Assembly (NCBI RefSeq): GCF_002288825.1
Contig: NZ_NSLI01000004.1
Span: 432,501-496,500 of the forward strand
Length of the DNA stretch: 64,000 nucleotides
Direction: 5' to 3'
Source of the DNA: Sphingomonas lenta
GTDB lineage: Bacteria > Pseudomonadota > Alphaproteobacteria > Sphingomonadales > Sphingomonadaceae
Numbering within the stretch: position 1 is the first letter of the stretch; the number at the start of each line of letters is the position of its first letter. Below are positions 48,161-57,687 of this stretch, piece by piece. The notes under the pieces were generated by a model. It had not been told where the DNA came from, made no database searches, and saw nothing but the letters and a program-made list of their open reading frames with translations. The translations under genes and the position numbers were made by a program.

Positions 48161-49288
48161 CTACTCCACGTCCTCCACCTGGACCTTCTCGCCCGTCACG
48201 CGCTGCGACAGCGCCGCGGCCATGAAGGGGTCGAGGTCGCCGTCTAGCACGTCGCCGGGCGAAGTCGAAGTGACCCCCGTGCGCAGGTCCTTCACCAGCT
48301 GGTACGGCTGGAGGACGTAGGAGCGGATCTGGTGGCCCCAGCCGATATCGGTCTTGGTGGCGTTCACCGCGTCCGCCGCCTCCTCGCGCTTGCGGAGCTC
48401 GTGCTCGTAGAGGCGCGCGCGAAGCTGGTTGTACGCCTCCGCGCGGTTCTTGTGCTGCGAGCGCTGGTTCTGGCACGCCACCACGATGCCGGTCGGCAGG
48501 TGCGTGATGCGCACCGCGGAGTCGGTGGTGTTGATATGCTGCCCGCCAGCGCCCGAGGAGCGGTAGGTGTCGATGCGCAGATCGGACTCGTTGATCTCGA
48601 CCTCGATATTGTCGTCGATCACCGGATAGACCCAGACCGACGAGAAGCTGGTGTGCCGCCGCGCCGACGAGTCGTAGGGGCTGATGCGCACCAGCCGGTG
48701 TACGCCCGATTCCGTCTTGGCGTAGCCGTATGCGTTCTCGCCCTTGAGCAGCAGCGTCGCCGACTTGATGCCCGCCTGCTCGCCCGCGTGATAGTCGATC
48801 AGCTCGACCTTGTAGCCGTGGCGCTCGGCCCAGCGCGTGTACATGCGCTGGAGCATCTCGGCCCAATCCTGGGACTCGGTGCCGCCCGCGCCGGCGTTGA
48901 TTTCGATATAGCTGTCGTTGGCGTCCGCCTCGCCCGCGAGCAGCGCCTTGACCTTGTCCTGCGCGGCGCGCTCGGACAGCTGAGCGAGGGAAGCCACCGC
49001 CTCGTCGACCATGGCGTCGTCGCCCTCGGCCTCCGCCATCCCAATCAGCTCGACCGTGTCGGACAGCTCGCTCTCGATGGCGCGCGTGGCGGTGATCGCC
49101 TCGTCCAGGCGGCGGCGCTCGCGCATCACCTCCTGCGCGGCCTTGGGGTCGTTCCAGAGCGCTTGGTCCTCGACGCGCGCATTGAGCTCGTCCAAGCGGC
49201 GCAGCGCGCGGTCCCAGTCGAGGAAACGGCGGAGAAGCGCGAGCGCGTCGTTGATCTGGTCTACATAAGCCTGCGCTTCGGCGCGCAT
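48161..49288 (-). CDS. prfB: Peptide chain release factor 2
   Basis: A 375-residue RF2 that recognises UGA and UAA. Catalytic motif [12 protein letters not shown] is present and the codon-recognition region reads [14 protein letters not shown], i.e. SPY instead of the SPF of enteric RF2. The usual programmed +1 frameshift site near codon 25 is absent: [11 protein letters not shown] reads straight through where E. coli has CUU UGA, so RF2 is not autoregulated that way here. Length is normal. It precedes the methyltransferase gene and follows the PBP1A gene, from which it is separated by a Rpt5 copy. Confidence 0.97.
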   Translation of the reverse strand: MRAEAQAYVDQINDALALLRRFLDWDRALRRLDELNARVEDQALWNDPKAAQEVMRERRRLDEAITATRAIESELSDTVELIGMAEAEGDDAMVDEAVASLAQLSERAAQDKVKALLAGEADANDSYIEINAGAGGTESQDWAEMLQRMYTRWAERHGYKVELIDYHAGEQAGIKSATLLLKGENAYGYAKTESGVHRLVRISPYDSSARRHTSFSSVWVYPVIDDNIEVEINESDLRIDTYRSSGAGGQHINTTDSAVRITHLPTGIVVACQNQRSQHKNRAEAYNQLRARLYEHELRKREEAADAVNATKTDIGWGHQIRSYVLQPYQLVKDLRTGVTSTSPGDVLDGDLDPFMAAALSQRVTGEKVQVEDVE

Positions 49289-49309
49289 GTGGTGTTCACC
49301 TTCTCAATT

Positions 49310-49392
49310 CGTCACCCCAGCGAAAGCTGGGGTCGCTGGCCGGGAGGGCACGCCCGCTTGTCGGGGCGATCCCAGCTTTCGCTGGGATGACG
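49310..49392. repeat. Rpt5 copy 3 between mrcA and prfB
   Basis: An 83-base element, the shortest copy: CGTCACCCCAGCGAAAGCTGG at the left and CCCAGCTTTCGCTGGGATGACG at the right, which pair. It lies between the mrcA stop and the prfB start. Confidence 0.85.
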
Positions 49393-49407
49393 ATATGGGA
49401 GATGCGG

Positions 49408-51927
49408 CTAGTAGATTCCGCCCTCTCTTTGCAAGAAATCGCTTTCGCTCTGCCGCTCGACGCGCTTGGGCGCGGCCGCCTTGGTCGCGGCGCCGGGCGT
49501 GGCTTGCGCCGCGGGGCCAGCGCGCCGGGGGGCGCGGCGCGCCTCGGTCTGCGGCTTGAACGCTTCCCAGATGACGGCGGGCTTGGGCTCGGTCAGGCTT
49601 GGCCAGACGCCCGTCACCGGACGGCCCGAGCCGCGGTCGACGCGCACCCAGCGGATGCCGGGCGGCGCGCGGAAGGGCATAGGCTCCATGCCCTCGTAAG
49701 CCTTGGCGGCGAACTGCTTGAAGATCGGCGCGGCGAAGGTGCCGCCCTGGACGCCGCCCAGGTTGGTGGGCTGGTCGTAGCCGATATAGAGGCCTGCCAC
49801 GATCTGCGGCGTGCCGCCGATAAACCACACGTCGGTCGGGCCGGTGGTCGTGCCCGTCTTGCCGAAAATCGGGCGGTTGAGTTCGCGCAGCGTCGTCGCG
49901 GTGCCGCGCTGGATCACGCCTTCGGTGATGTGCACCATTTGGAACGCGGTCATCGGGTCGATGACCTGCTTCTGCCCCGAGGGCGGGCGCGGCATCGCCT
50001 TGCCGTTCCAGTCGCGGGCGACGCAGCCCTCGCAAGGGCGCCACTGCTTGGGGAAGATCACCTTGCCGCGGCGGTCCTGGACGAAGTCGACCACCGTGGG
50101 CTCGTCGCCGCGGCCCTGGTTGGCCAGGATCGCGAAGGCGTTGACCATGCGCGCGACCGTGGTCTCGCCCGCGCCCAGCGACATGGCGAGATAGGGGTCG
50201 TAGGTGCCGACGCCCATGCGCTTCATCACGTCCACGACGTGCCGCATGCCGATCTGGGCCGCGGTGCGCACCGTCATGAGGTTACGCGACTGCTCCAGGC
50301 CCCAGCGCATCGTCTTCGGCCCGGAGCCGCCGCCGTCGAAGTTGCGGAAGCATTTGTTGCCGAGCCGCGCGCCCTGGTAGACGCAGAACGGCCCGTCGAC
50401 GATGATGGAGGCGGGCGTCATGCCCCGCATCAGCGCCGCGGAATAGACGATCGGCTTGATGGTGGAGCCGGGCTGGCGGAGCGCCTGGGTAGCGCGGTTG
50501 AAAGACTGGATGCGGCTGTCGAACCCGCCCTGCATTGCCAGGATGCGGCCCGTCGCGGGCTCCTCGGCGACGAAGCCTCCGGACACGCGCGGCACGTTGC
50601 GAAGCGTGAAGACGTCGCCGCCGGCGGGGGCGACCGCGATGACGTCGCCCGGCTTGATCGCGGCGAAAGCGGTGCCGCCCTGTCCGACCGGCGGCATCTG
50701 CGCGTTGGCGGCGGGAAGAGTCCCCTCCTCGCCGTTCGCGAAGCCGATGCGCCAGGCATTGCCGGCACGCTCGATCGCGACAGCCGCGCGCCAGTCCTCA
50801 TGGTCGAGCGCGATGTTGGTGCCGATCAGCGGCTGGAGCCACTCGTCGGACGTCACCTCGATCTGCTTGATCGGCCCCGACCAGCCGCGCCCCCGCGCGT
50901 AGCGGAGCAGGCCGTCGCGCAGCGCCGCCTGCGCGTGTTCCTGGATCCGCGTGTCGAGCGAGGTGCGCACCCACAGGCCGCCGGCGTAGACGCTGAACGG
51001 CCCGTCCTCCGAATTCTCGCCGAACTCGCCGATGAGCTGGCGGCGGACCTCCTCGACGAAATAGCCGCCGACCGGGTCCGACTGCGCCTGCTGCACCGCC
51101 GTCAGCCCGAGCGGCTGCGCGCGCGCCTCCGACGCTTGCGCGGGCGTCACGAAGCCGTTGCGCTCCATCTCGGACAGCACCCAGTTGCGCCGGGCGATCG
51201 CGCGCTCGCGGTTGCGCGCGCGGCCATAGGTCTCGGGCGCCTTGGGCAGGATCGACAGGAACGCCGCCTCGTGCAGGGCGAGTTCGTCCACGTCCTTGTT
51301 GAAATAAGCGCGCGCCGCCGCCTGCACGCCGAAGGAGCGCCGACCGAGCGGGATGCCGTTTAGGTACAGCTCGAGGATCTGCTCCTTGGAGAGCGCGTCC
51401 TCGATGCGATAGGCCAGGATCGCCTCCTTGGCCTTGCGAATGTAGCTGACCTCGTTGGTCAGGAGCAGGTTCTTGGCGACCTGCTGCGTGATGGTGCTCG
51501 CGCCGATGGGGCGGCCGTCGTTGCGCAGGTTGCTGATGAACGCCGCGACGATACCGGGATAGTCGACGCCGCCATGTTCGAAGAAGGTCCGGTCCTCCGC
51601 CGCGAGGAACGCGTTGACGAGGGTGCGCGGATATTCGGCGTAGGACAGCTCGACGCGCCGCTCGCGGGCGTAGGTGTGGACGGGCCGCCCGTCGTTCCCG
51701 CGCACGTTGGTCGGCAGCGGCGCCTCGTAGGTGCGCAGCGTGTCCACCGACGGCAGGCCGCGCGAGACGAACAGCACCAGCGCGACGAGCGCGAGCAGCC
51801 CGGCCAGCGCCAGATAGCTGAGCCGGCGGAACCAGCGACGGCTCCAGGCGGCGCGGAGGAAGGCGGCCGCGCCGTCGAGGAGACGGCGGACGGGCGAGCG
51901 GTCGATGGGAGGAGCTTGGGACGCCAT
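49408..51927 (-). CDS. mrcA: Penicillin-binding protein 1A (bifunctional transglycosylase/transpeptidase)
   Basis: An 839-residue class A PBP. A cytoplasmic tail and one helix (LALAGLLALVALVLFVSRG) lead into the GT51 glycosyltransferase domain (EDRTFFEHGGVD, ASTITQQVAKNLLL, KEAILAYRIE), an OB-like domain characteristic of PBP1A, and the transpeptidase domain with STIK (QPGSTIKPIVYS), SRN (EQSRNLMTV) and KTG (FGKTGTTTG). It polymerises and crosslinks peptidoglycan. The C-terminus is a Pro/Ala/Lys-rich tail. It lies divergent from the YggT gene and upstream of prfB. Confidence 0.97.
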   Translation of the reverse strand: MASQAPPIDRSPVRRLLDGAAAFLRAAWSRRWFRRLSYLALAGLLALVALVLFVSRGLPSVDTLRTYEAPLPTNVRGNDGRPVHTYARERRVELSYAEYPRTLVNAFLAAEDRTFFEHGGVDYPGIVAAFISNLRNDGRPIGASTITQQVAKNLLLTNEVSYIRKAKEAILAYRIEDALSKEQILELYLNGIPLGRRSFGVQAAARAYFNKDVDELALHEAAFLSILPKAPETYGRARNRERAIARRNWVLSEMERNGFVTPAQASEARAQPLGLTAVQQAQSDPVGGYFVEEVRRQLIGEFGENSEDGPFSVYAGGLWVRTSLDTRIQEHAQAALRDGLLRYARGRGWSGPIKQIEVTSDEWLQPLIGTNIALDHEDWRAAVAIERAGNAWRIGFANGEEGTLPAANAQMPPVGQGGTAFAAIKPGDVIAVAPAGGDVFTLRNVPRVSGGFVAEEPATGRILAMQGGFDSRIQSFNRATQALRQPGSTIKPIVYSAALMRGMTPASIIVDGPFCVYQGARLGNKCFRNFDGGGSGPKTMRWGLEQSRNLMTVRTAAQIGMRHVVDVMKRMGVGTYDPYLAMSLGAGETTVARMVNAFAILANQGRGDEPTVVDFVQDRRGKVIFPKQWRPCEGCVARDWNGKAMPRPPSGQKQVIDPMTAFQMVHITEGVIQRGTATTLRELNRPIFGKTGTTTGPTDVWFIGGTPQIVAGLYIGYDQPTNLGGVQGGTFAAPIFKQFAAKAYEGMEPMPFRAPPGIRWVRVDRGSGRPVTGVWPSLTEPKPAVIWEAFKPQTEARRAPRRAGPAAQATPGAATKAAAPKRVERQSESDFLQREGGIY

Positions 51928-52092
51928 GATACAGGGGCCGCTATTTAGCAGGTTTGGAAGGCGGGGGAACTCCCTCGGTTCCGCTTCGGGCCGGATGGAA
52001 GGAAGGCGCCGCCCGAAGACGCGCGCCCGGACCGCTCCGGAAGGGGAGGGGCTGTTATGAGAAGCGTATCACCCCTATAGGACGGTCCACCC

Positions 52093-52422
52093 TTGTCGGA
52101 GACGCCCCCTTTGCTCGCGCTCACCATCATCCAGATCCTGCAAGTGCTGCTCGGCGTGGTCAGGTGGATCATCATCGCCCAGGCGATCCTGTCCATCCTG
52201 ATCGCGTTCAACGTGATCAACACGCACAACAACTTCGTGCGCTCGCTCCACTACGGCCTCGATCGCGTCACCGAGCCGCTCTACCGCCCGTTCCGGCGCT
52301 TCATCCCAGCGGCCGGCGGGATCGACTGGACGCCGTTCGTGGTGCTGATCATCATCTACATCCTCGACGCGATCATCCTGCCCAACATCGCGATGTCGCT
52401 GCTCTCCAACCGCTCGGTCTGA
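52093..52422 (+). CDS. YggT-family membrane protein
   Basis: A 109-residue membrane protein with two YggT helical units: residues ~12-40 ([31 protein letters not shown]) and ~80-105 ([19 protein letters not shown]), joined by [18 protein letters not shown] sequence ([21 protein letters not shown]). YggT proteins take part in osmotic-stress resistance or cell-division/photosystem factors in different bacteria. The start is a TTG at 52093 with AGGA ten bases upstream. It precedes folD by four bases, so the two are co-transcribed. Confidence 0.92.
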   Translation: MSETPPLLALTIIQILQVLLGVVRWIIIAQAILSILIAFNVINTHNNFVRSLHYGLDRVTEPLYRPFRRFIPAAGGIDWTPFVVLIIIYILDAIILPNIAMSLLSNRSV

Positions 52423-52426
52423 GTTC

Positions 52427-53293
52427 GTGGCGGCGCGGCTGATCGACGGCAAGGCGCGTGCGGCCGCCCTGCGCGCGGCGGTGGCGGAGCGTGTCGCCGC
52501 GTTCCCCGGCCGGAAGCCGGGGCTGGCGGTGGTGCTGGTGGGCGAGGACCCGGCGTCCTCCGTCTATGTCCGCTCCAAGAACCGCGCGTGCGCCGAAGCG
52601 GGCATGCGCGGCTTCGAGCACCGTCTGCCCGACACGGTCGCCCAGGCCGATCTGCTGGCGCTCGTCGATCGCCTCAACGCCGACCCGGAGGTCGACGGCA
52701 TCCTCGTCCAGCTGCCGCTGCCGAAGCACATCGACGCGAACAAGGTTATCACGCGCATCGACCCCGACAAGGACGTGGATGGCTTCCACCCTGTCAACGC
52801 CGGCCGGCTCGCGACGGGGCTGCCCGGCTTCGTCCCCTGTACGCCGTTCGGCTGCCTCATGCTCATCCGCGACGTGCGCGAGCGGTTGGCCGGGTTGGAG
52901 GCGGTGGTGGTCGGCCGCTCGAACATCGTCGGCAAGCCCATGGCGCAGCTGCTGATCGCGGAGAGCTGCACCGTCACCGTCGCGCACAGCCGCACGCGCG
53001 ACTTGGGCCTGCACCTGGCCCGCGCCGACGTCGTCGTCGCCGCGGTCGGCGTGCCGAAGCTGATCCGGGGCGACCAGCTCAAAGCCGGCGCGACCGTCAT
53101 CGACGTCGGCATCAACCGCACGGACGTGGGCCTGGTCGGCGACGTCGACTTCGACTCGGCGCTGCCGGTGGCGGGCGCGATCACGCCGGTCCCGGGCGGG
53201 GTGGGGCCGATGACGATCGCCTGCCTGCTCAGGAATACGCTCGTGTCGGCGGGGCGGCGCGAGGGGGTGGAGATCGACGAAGGGGGGTTCTGA
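52427..53293 (+). CDS. folD: Bifunctional methylenetetrahydrofolate dehydrogenase/cyclohydrolase
   Basis: A 288-residue FolD, interconverting 5,10-methylene- and 10-formyl-tetrahydrofolate with NADP. Signatures: [21 protein letters not shown] (the catalytic lysine is in YVRSK), [42 protein letters not shown], and [15 protein letters not shown]. The GTG at 52427 is four bases after the YggT stop. It overlaps the next gene by one base. Confidence 0.97.
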   Translation: MAARLIDGKARAAALRAAVAERVAAFPGRKPGLAVVLVGEDPASSVYVRSKNRACAEAGMRGFEHRLPDTVAQADLLALVDRLNADPEVDGILVQLPLPKHIDANKVITRIDPDKDVDGFHPVNAGRLATGLPGFVPCTPFGCLMLIRDVRERLAGLEAVVVGRSNIVGKPMAQLLIAESCTVTVAHSRTRDLGLHLARADVVVAAVGVPKLIRGDQLKAGATVIDVGINRTDVGLVGDVDFDSALPVAGAITPVPGGVGPMTIACLLRNTLVSAGRREGVEIDEGGF

Positions 53294-53913
53294 TGTTGTT
53301 GACGTTGCTGGCCGGGCAGGCGAGCGCGGTCGACGCCGAGCGCGCCTTCGCGGCGGACGCGCAGAAGGTCGGGCAGTGGACCGCATTCCGCGCCTACGCC
53401 ACCGATGACGCAGTGATGTTCGACCCACAGCCGGTGAACGCGCAGCGGTTCCTGAAGTCTCGGAAAGACCCGCCTAAATCGGTCGAATGGCGACCCGCCC
53501 GCAGCTTCGTTTCGTGCGACGGCACGATGGCCGCGAACACCGGCCCCTGGCGCAACGCGAACGGCGGGATCGGCTATTTCTCGACGATCTGGGTAAGGCA
53601 GCCCGACGGCGGCTGGAAATGGACGATTGACGGCGGCGATGCGGTGAAGACGCCCAAGTTCGCCTGGGAAGCCGAGCCCGAAGTGAGGCGGGCATCTTGT
53701 GACAACTTGCCCGGCATGGGGATGCGCGAGGGTTTCCCGGATCGGAACGGAGGGATCGACTCCGCTGACGACGGGACCTTGCGCTGGTTCTACGACGTCG
53801 CGCCTGACGGGAGCAGGAAGTTCGAAGCTCGACTATGGAACGGCAGGGCGTTCGACGTGGTCATCGCCGACCGCATCGCCGCCCCGCCGCCTCGGCCAGC
53901 ACCCAAGCCGTGA
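53293..53913 (+). CDS. Small exported protein, possible NTF2/SnoaL-like fold
   Basis: A 206-residue protein with a short signal-like start ([21 protein letters not shown]) and a segment WTAFRAYATDDAVMFDPQP typical of SnoaL/NTF2-like domains. A Pro-rich tail ends the protein. Similar proteins are annotated as hypothetical in sphingomonads; no catalytic residues could be assigned. It overlaps folD by one base and MarC by four bases (GTGA), so it is part of the folD run. Confidence 0.75.
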   Translation: MLLTLLAGQASAVDAERAFAADAQKVGQWTAFRAYATDDAVMFDPQPVNAQRFLKSRKDPPKSVEWRPARSFVSCDGTMAANTGPWRNANGGIGYFSTIWVRQPDGGWKWTIDGGDAVKTPKFAWEAEPEVRRASCDNLPGMGMREGFPDRNGGIDSADDGTLRWFYDVAPDGSRKFEARLWNGRAFDVVIADRIAAPPPRPAPKP

Positions 53914-54530
53914 TCGAGCTCTACGTCTCCGCGCTGATCACCTTCTTCGTGGTGATCGACCCGCCCGGCTGCGCGCCCATCTACGCGGGGCTGACGGCGG
54001 GCGCGTCGCCCCGGCACCGGCGCGCCATGGCAGTGCGCGCCGTGCTCTACGCGAGCGCGATCCTGCTCGTCTTCGCGCTGTTCGGCGAGGACCTGCTCCG
54101 CGGGCTCGGCATCGAGCTCGCTTCGTTCCGAATCGCCGGGGGCATCATGCTGTTCCTGATCGCCCTGGAGATGGTGTTCGAGAAGCGCACCCAGCGCCGC
54201 GAGGACCGCGCCGCCGAGGTCGCCGCCCGCGGCGAGACGGAGGACGTCTCCGTCTTTCCCATGGCCATGCCCATGATCGCCGGCCCCGGCTCGATCGCCA
54301 GCATCATGCTGCTCATGGCGCAGAACGAGGGCCTGCAGCGCTCGCTCGTCGTGCTGGCGGCGCTCGGCACCATCCTGCTGCTGACGCTGGTGGCGCTTCT
54401 CGCCGCCGGCCCGATCATGCGCTTCCTGGGCGCCAGGATCGAAGCGGTGATCACGCGTCTGTTGGGCGTGCTCCTCGCGGCGTTGGCGGTACAGTTCGTG
54501 GTTGACGGCCTGCAGGTAGGGCTGCGCTAG
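53910..54530 (+). CDS. MarC-family integral membrane protein
   Basis: A 206-residue membrane protein with six predicted helices of the MarC/YchE family (FFVVIDPPGCAPIYAGLT, FRIAGGIMLFLIALEMVF, PMAMPMIAGPGSIASIMLL). The function is unknown; early claims linking MarC to multidrug resistance were not upheld. GTG at 53910 overlaps the previous stop as GTGA. Confidence 0.94.
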   Translation: MIELYVSALITFFVVIDPPGCAPIYAGLTAGASPRHRRAMAVRAVLYASAILLVFALFGEDLLRGLGIELASFRIAGGIMLFLIALEMVFEKRTQRREDRAAEVAARGETEDVSVFPMAMPMIAGPGSIASIMLLMAQNEGLQRSLVVLAALGTILLLTLVALLAAGPIMRFLGARIEAVITRLLGVLLAALAVQFVVDGLQVGLR

Positions 54531-54542
54531 GACCTAAACTTC

Positions 54543-54628
54543 CCGTTCGCCCTGAGCTTGTCGAAGGGCTGTCCTTCTCCTGACGGCCGCAAAGAAGAAC
54601 GGTGCTTCGACAAGCTCAGCACGAACGG
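54543..54628. repeat. Rpt3 copy 2 (86-bp inverted repeat)
   Basis: An 86-base inverted repeat with arms CCGTTCGCCCTGAGCTTG ... CAAGCTCAGCACGAACGG, identical in length and layout to 33843-33928. It lies between convergent MarC and GT-C-type genes. Confidence 0.85.
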
Positions 54629-54635
54629 AGTGATT

Positions 54636-56408
54636 TCAGCTGATCCGGTACAACCGGAACGGCGACTCCTTAGGCAGCGGCATCGGCTCGAGCCAGGGGA
54701 ACCGCTCACCCTTCGCCAGCCGGTCGTAGAACCCGCCTGGCGACCGCGCGCGGTACACGGTCGACTCCGCGAAATCGGGGCACACCAGCATCAACGTCGC
54801 GCCGCGCCGCTTCATGATCGCGCGCGCCCGCTCCGGCGGGCCGCGGAACGCGCGATGCACGTCCAGGATCGCTTCGCCGTTGCGGTGGTACGGCCCCGAG
54901 ATCGCGCTGTGGTGCGTCGTCGCGATCAGGCGCGGGCCCAAATCGTTGTGCGTGAACACGATCTGCCGGGGGTAGCCGTTGAGCTTGGCGAGGTTCGGCA
55001 GCGCGTTGCACCGCGCCCCCGCCCGGTTCACGCGCAGAGTCGACGCGCTCGCTTTCTGCACTGCGCCGTAGCTCACCAGCACCCGCGCGAAGCTGCCCGA
55101 CGCGACCAGCGCCACCGCAGCACCGCCCGCGATCCACACGGGTGCGGGTTTCCCGAACAGCCGGAGCAGCGCCGGCCAGGCGAGCGCCACCGCGCCTGGC
55201 ACCGCCAGCAGCTGCGCCGCCGGCCCCGCGCGCGCCTGCCACAGCAGCATCGCGCAGGCGAAGGCGGTGAACAGCGCCACCGCCGCCCAGCCCACCGCCC
55301 ACTCGCTCCGCCGCGCCCGCCAGGCCGCGAGCAGCGCGCCGACGAGCCCGATGATCGGCAGCGACACGATCTGCAGCCACACGCGCGACGGGTGCTCGTA
55401 GATCGGCTTGGCCTCGCGCACATGGTTGAGCCACGTCCGCGCGAGCTCGTCCGACACCTGCTCCGGCCGCGTCAGGCATTGCGGATAGAGGAGCGCGAAG
55501 CCGACCGCCACGACCGCGCCCGCCGCCAGCGCCAGCCCGAACCGCACGCCCCTCGACCGAGAATCCACCCGCGCGACGAGCAGCAGCAGCGCCGCCGCGA
55601 CCACCACCGCGCTCAACCACACGGGCGTCAGCGCGTCGCAGCGCAGCACGCGGTTGGCGTAGCTCGCGAACAGCACATACCCCAGCGCCGCGCCGCCGCC
55701 GAGCGACAGCGCATAGACCTGCAGCCGCACCGCCTCCGCCCGGTCCCACACCCACCGAAGCGCGATGATCGCGCCCGCCATCGCGCAGTAAGGCAGCATC
55801 TCCAGCCCGATCGACAGCGACACCGCGCTGGCCAGCCCCACCGTCAGCCCGCCGCGCGCCTGCCTGGGATCGCACAACCCCGCCACCGTCAGCGCGAGGC
55901 AGGCGAGCTGCCAGCCGTGATGGTCGACGCGCATCGGCATGTACATGCTCATCAGCGTCTGCGCCCCCGCCAGGAACGGCAGCGCCAGCATCCAGGCGTT
56001 CGGCCCGACCAGCCGCCGCGCCGTCGCCCCGATCGCCAGCGCCACAAGCCCAAGCGGCAGCAGCGGCGCGATCCCCGCCGCCAGCCGCTCGGCCCATTGG
56101 TCGGTCGTGAACAGTCGGAAGAACAGGATCAGCCCGGCGAGCGGCAGGTCGACGATCCGGCTCCAATGGATGTCGAAGCCTTGCGGAGGGCTCAGCCGGT
56201 ACTGGCGCAGGTCGTACCAGCCCTGCCCGTCGAGCAGCGCGCGGACCTGCATCATGCGCATGTTGTCGTCGGTGTCGCCCAGGCTAAGGAAGCGCACGTG
56301 GATCGACCGGTCGTACAGACACCAGACCGCGTACAGGAACCAGGCGAACAGCGTCAGGCGCACACGGTTGCGGTCGATAAGCGCGAGCCACTCGCGCACG
56401 CCGTTCAT
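54636..56408 (-). CDS. GT-C-type polytopic membrane glycosyltransferase (STT3-like architecture)
   Basis: A 590-residue integral membrane protein with about 12 helices. A first-loop motif SLGDTDDNMRMMQVRALLDG with conserved acidic pair and arginine, followed by DIHWSRIVDLPLAGLI, resembles the acidic loop of GT-C enzymes such as oligosaccharyltransferase STT3. A second loop holds MPMRVDHHGWQLACLA. The C-terminal ~130 residues form a soluble domain (TSTLRVNRAG-like start, NGYPRQIVFTHNDLGPRL...). These enzymes transfer sugars from lipid-linked donors in the periplasm. The gene faces GtrA, methyltransferase and GT2 genes, so it may use their product. The ATG at 56408 is chosen over the GTG at 56426. 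Confidence 0.75.
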   Translation of the reverse strand: MNGVREWLALIDRNRVRLTLFAWFLYAVWCLYDRSIHVRFLSLGDTDDNMRMMQVRALLDGQGWYDLRQYRLSPPQGFDIHWSRIVDLPLAGLILFFRLFTTDQWAERLAAGIAPLLPLGLVALAIGATARRLVGPNAWMLALPFLAGAQTLMSMYMPMRVDHHGWQLACLALTVAGLCDPRQARGGLTVGLASAVSLSIGLEMLPYCAMAGAIIALRWVWDRAEAVRLQVYALSLGGGAALGYVLFASYANRVLRCDALTPVWLSAVVVAAALLLLVARVDSRSRGVRFGLALAAGAVVAVGFALLYPQCLTRPEQVSDELARTWLNHVREAKPIYEHPSRVWLQIVSLPIIGLVGALLAAWRARRSEWAVGWAAVALFTAFACAMLLWQARAGPAAQLLAVPGAVALAWPALLRLFGKPAPVWIAGGAAVALVASGSFARVLVSYGAVQKASASTLRVNRAGARCNALPNLAKLNGYPRQIVFTHNDLGPRLIATTHHSAISGPYHRNGEAILDVHRAFRGPPERARAIMKRRGATLMLVCPDFAESTVYRARSPGGFYDRLAKGERFPWLEPMPLPKESPFRLYRIS

Positions 56409-56489
56409 CGAAGCTGCTTCCCTCACGCGCCCACCCGGATTAGATGCGCCGCCTTATCGCGGGGGACGGGTGAGACAAGAGTGGCGACG

Positions 56490-56903
56490 ATGCTTCATCG
56501 CGTGGACGAGTTGCGCAAGTCGCCTTTGTTCGGCCAGCTCGTCCGCTTCGTGATCGCGGGCGGCCTGGCGACGGTGGTCTACGCCGTCGTCTACTCGCCC
56601 TTGGCCGCGTTCGGGATCACGTCGGAGCAGGTCGCGAACTTCCTCGGCTACCTGTTCGCGATGGGCTCGGGTTACCTGCTCCACAGCCGCTGGAGCTTCC
56701 GCGGCCACGGGCAAGGGGCGGCGCAGACGACCACGCGCTTCTTCGCGGTGTCGCTGGTCAGCTACGCGCTCAACACGTTCTGGGTGTTCCTGCTCACCGA
56801 CGACGCGATGTTGGCGGGGCCGTGGTGGTGGCCGCTCATCCCCGTGCTGTTCGTGACCCCGCTGGTCACGTTCGCGCTCAACCGCTTCTGGGTGTTTGCT
56901 TAG
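56490..56903 (+). CDS. GtrA-family membrane protein
   Basis: A 137-residue protein with four helices of the GtrA family (FVIAGGLATVVYAVVYSPL, NFLGYLFAMGSGYLLHSRWSF). GtrA is the proposed flippase for polyprenyl-phosphate-glucose used in O-antigen or wall glycan modification. AAGAG lies eight bases before the ATG at 56490; a GTG at 56481 is an alternative. It is divergent from the GT-C gene 81 bases away and is followed closely by a methyltransferase. Confidence 0.92.
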   Translation: MLHRVDELRKSPLFGQLVRFVIAGGLATVVYAVVYSPLAAFGITSEQVANFLGYLFAMGSGYLLHSRWSFRGHGQGAAQTTTRFFAVSLVSYALNTFWVFLLTDDAMLAGPWWWPLIPVLFVTPLVTFALNRFWVFA

Positions 56904-56916
56904 ATGGCCAAAAACG

Positions 56917-57687
56917 ATGGATAGGGTCGTCTACGACCGCATGGCCGCGCACGACTCCACGCATTGGTGGTACCGGGCGCGCCGCGACATCCTGCACGAC
57001 TACGTCAGCCGCTACGCCGGGCTGCCCCGCGACGCGCGCATCCTGGAGATCGGTTGCGGCACGGGCCACAACCTGCCCATGCTCGCCAAGTTCGGCCGGG
57101 TGGACGCGATCGAGATCGACCCCGCGGCCCGCGCCATCGCCTCCGAGCGCCTGGGCAAGCCCGTCGGCGACGCGCCGCTGCCCGAGCTGCCCGGCGTCGA
57201 GCGGGCTGCGTACGACATGGTGGCGGTGCTCGACGTGGTGGAGCACATCGCCGACGACGTCGCCGCGCTGCGCGCGATGGCCGAGTGCCTGAAGCCCGGC
57301 GGCAAGATCCTGATCGCCGTCCCCGCCCACCGGTGGATGTGGTCGGCGCACGACGTGGTGAATCACCATCACCGCCGCTATTCGAAGCGCACGCTACGCA
57401 ACGCGATCGAGCGCGCCGGCCTGCGCGCGGAGCGGATGCGTTGGTTCAACTCGCTCCTCTTCCCGCTCGCCGCCGCCGCGCGCATCGCCGGGCGGATCAC
57501 GGGCAGGGACGACAGCGACGACTCGCCGCCGCCCGGGCCCGTCAACAAGCTGTTCGAGCGGATCTTCCGCCTAGAGCGTCACCTCGTCGGCAGGGTGCCG
57601 ATGACGCCCGGCGTCTCCATCGTCACGCTGGCGGTGCCGGCTTCGCCGGTTGGTGCCGCGCCCGCCTCCGGCTCCTCCGCACGATAG
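56917..57687 (+). CDS. Class I SAM-dependent methyltransferase
   Basis: A 256-residue methyltransferase with motif I ILEIGCGTGHNLPML, acidic EIDPAARA, and MVAVLDVVEHI, of the methyltransferase_11/12 type. The N-terminal HDSTHWWYRARRDILHDYV is common in methyltransferases linked to glycan or polyprenyl substrates. The 3' end overlaps the convergent GT2 gene by 109 bases. The ATG at 56917 follows GtrA by 13 bases; no good ribosome site is seen. Its location in a GtrA/GT2 cluster suggests modification of a lipid-linked sugar or glycan. Confidence 0.88.
   Translation: MDRVVYDRMAAHDSTHWWYRARRDILHDYVSRYAGLPRDARILEIGCGTGHNLPMLAKFGRVDAIEIDPAARAIASERLGKPVGDAPLPELPGVERAAYDMVAVLDVVEHIADDVAALRAMAECLKPGGKILIAVPAHRWMWSAHDVVNHHHRRYSKRTLRNAIERAGLRAERMRWFNSLLFPLAAAARIAGRITGRDDSDDSPPPGPVNKLFERIFRLERHLVGRVPMTPGVSIVTLAVPASPVGAAPASGSSAR

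Noticed and set aside
48161..49288. Programmed frameshift in prfB
   Set aside because: The frame is continuous and the position of the usual CUU-UGA reads CTC-GAC.
49387..51363. 658-residue open frame antisense to mrcA
   Set aside because: No recognisable motifs; mrcA has all its catalytic motifs on the other strand.
54558..56489. Long N-terminal extension of the GtrA gene
   Set aside because: The extension is antisense to the GT-C gene; the GtrA fold begins at about 56490.
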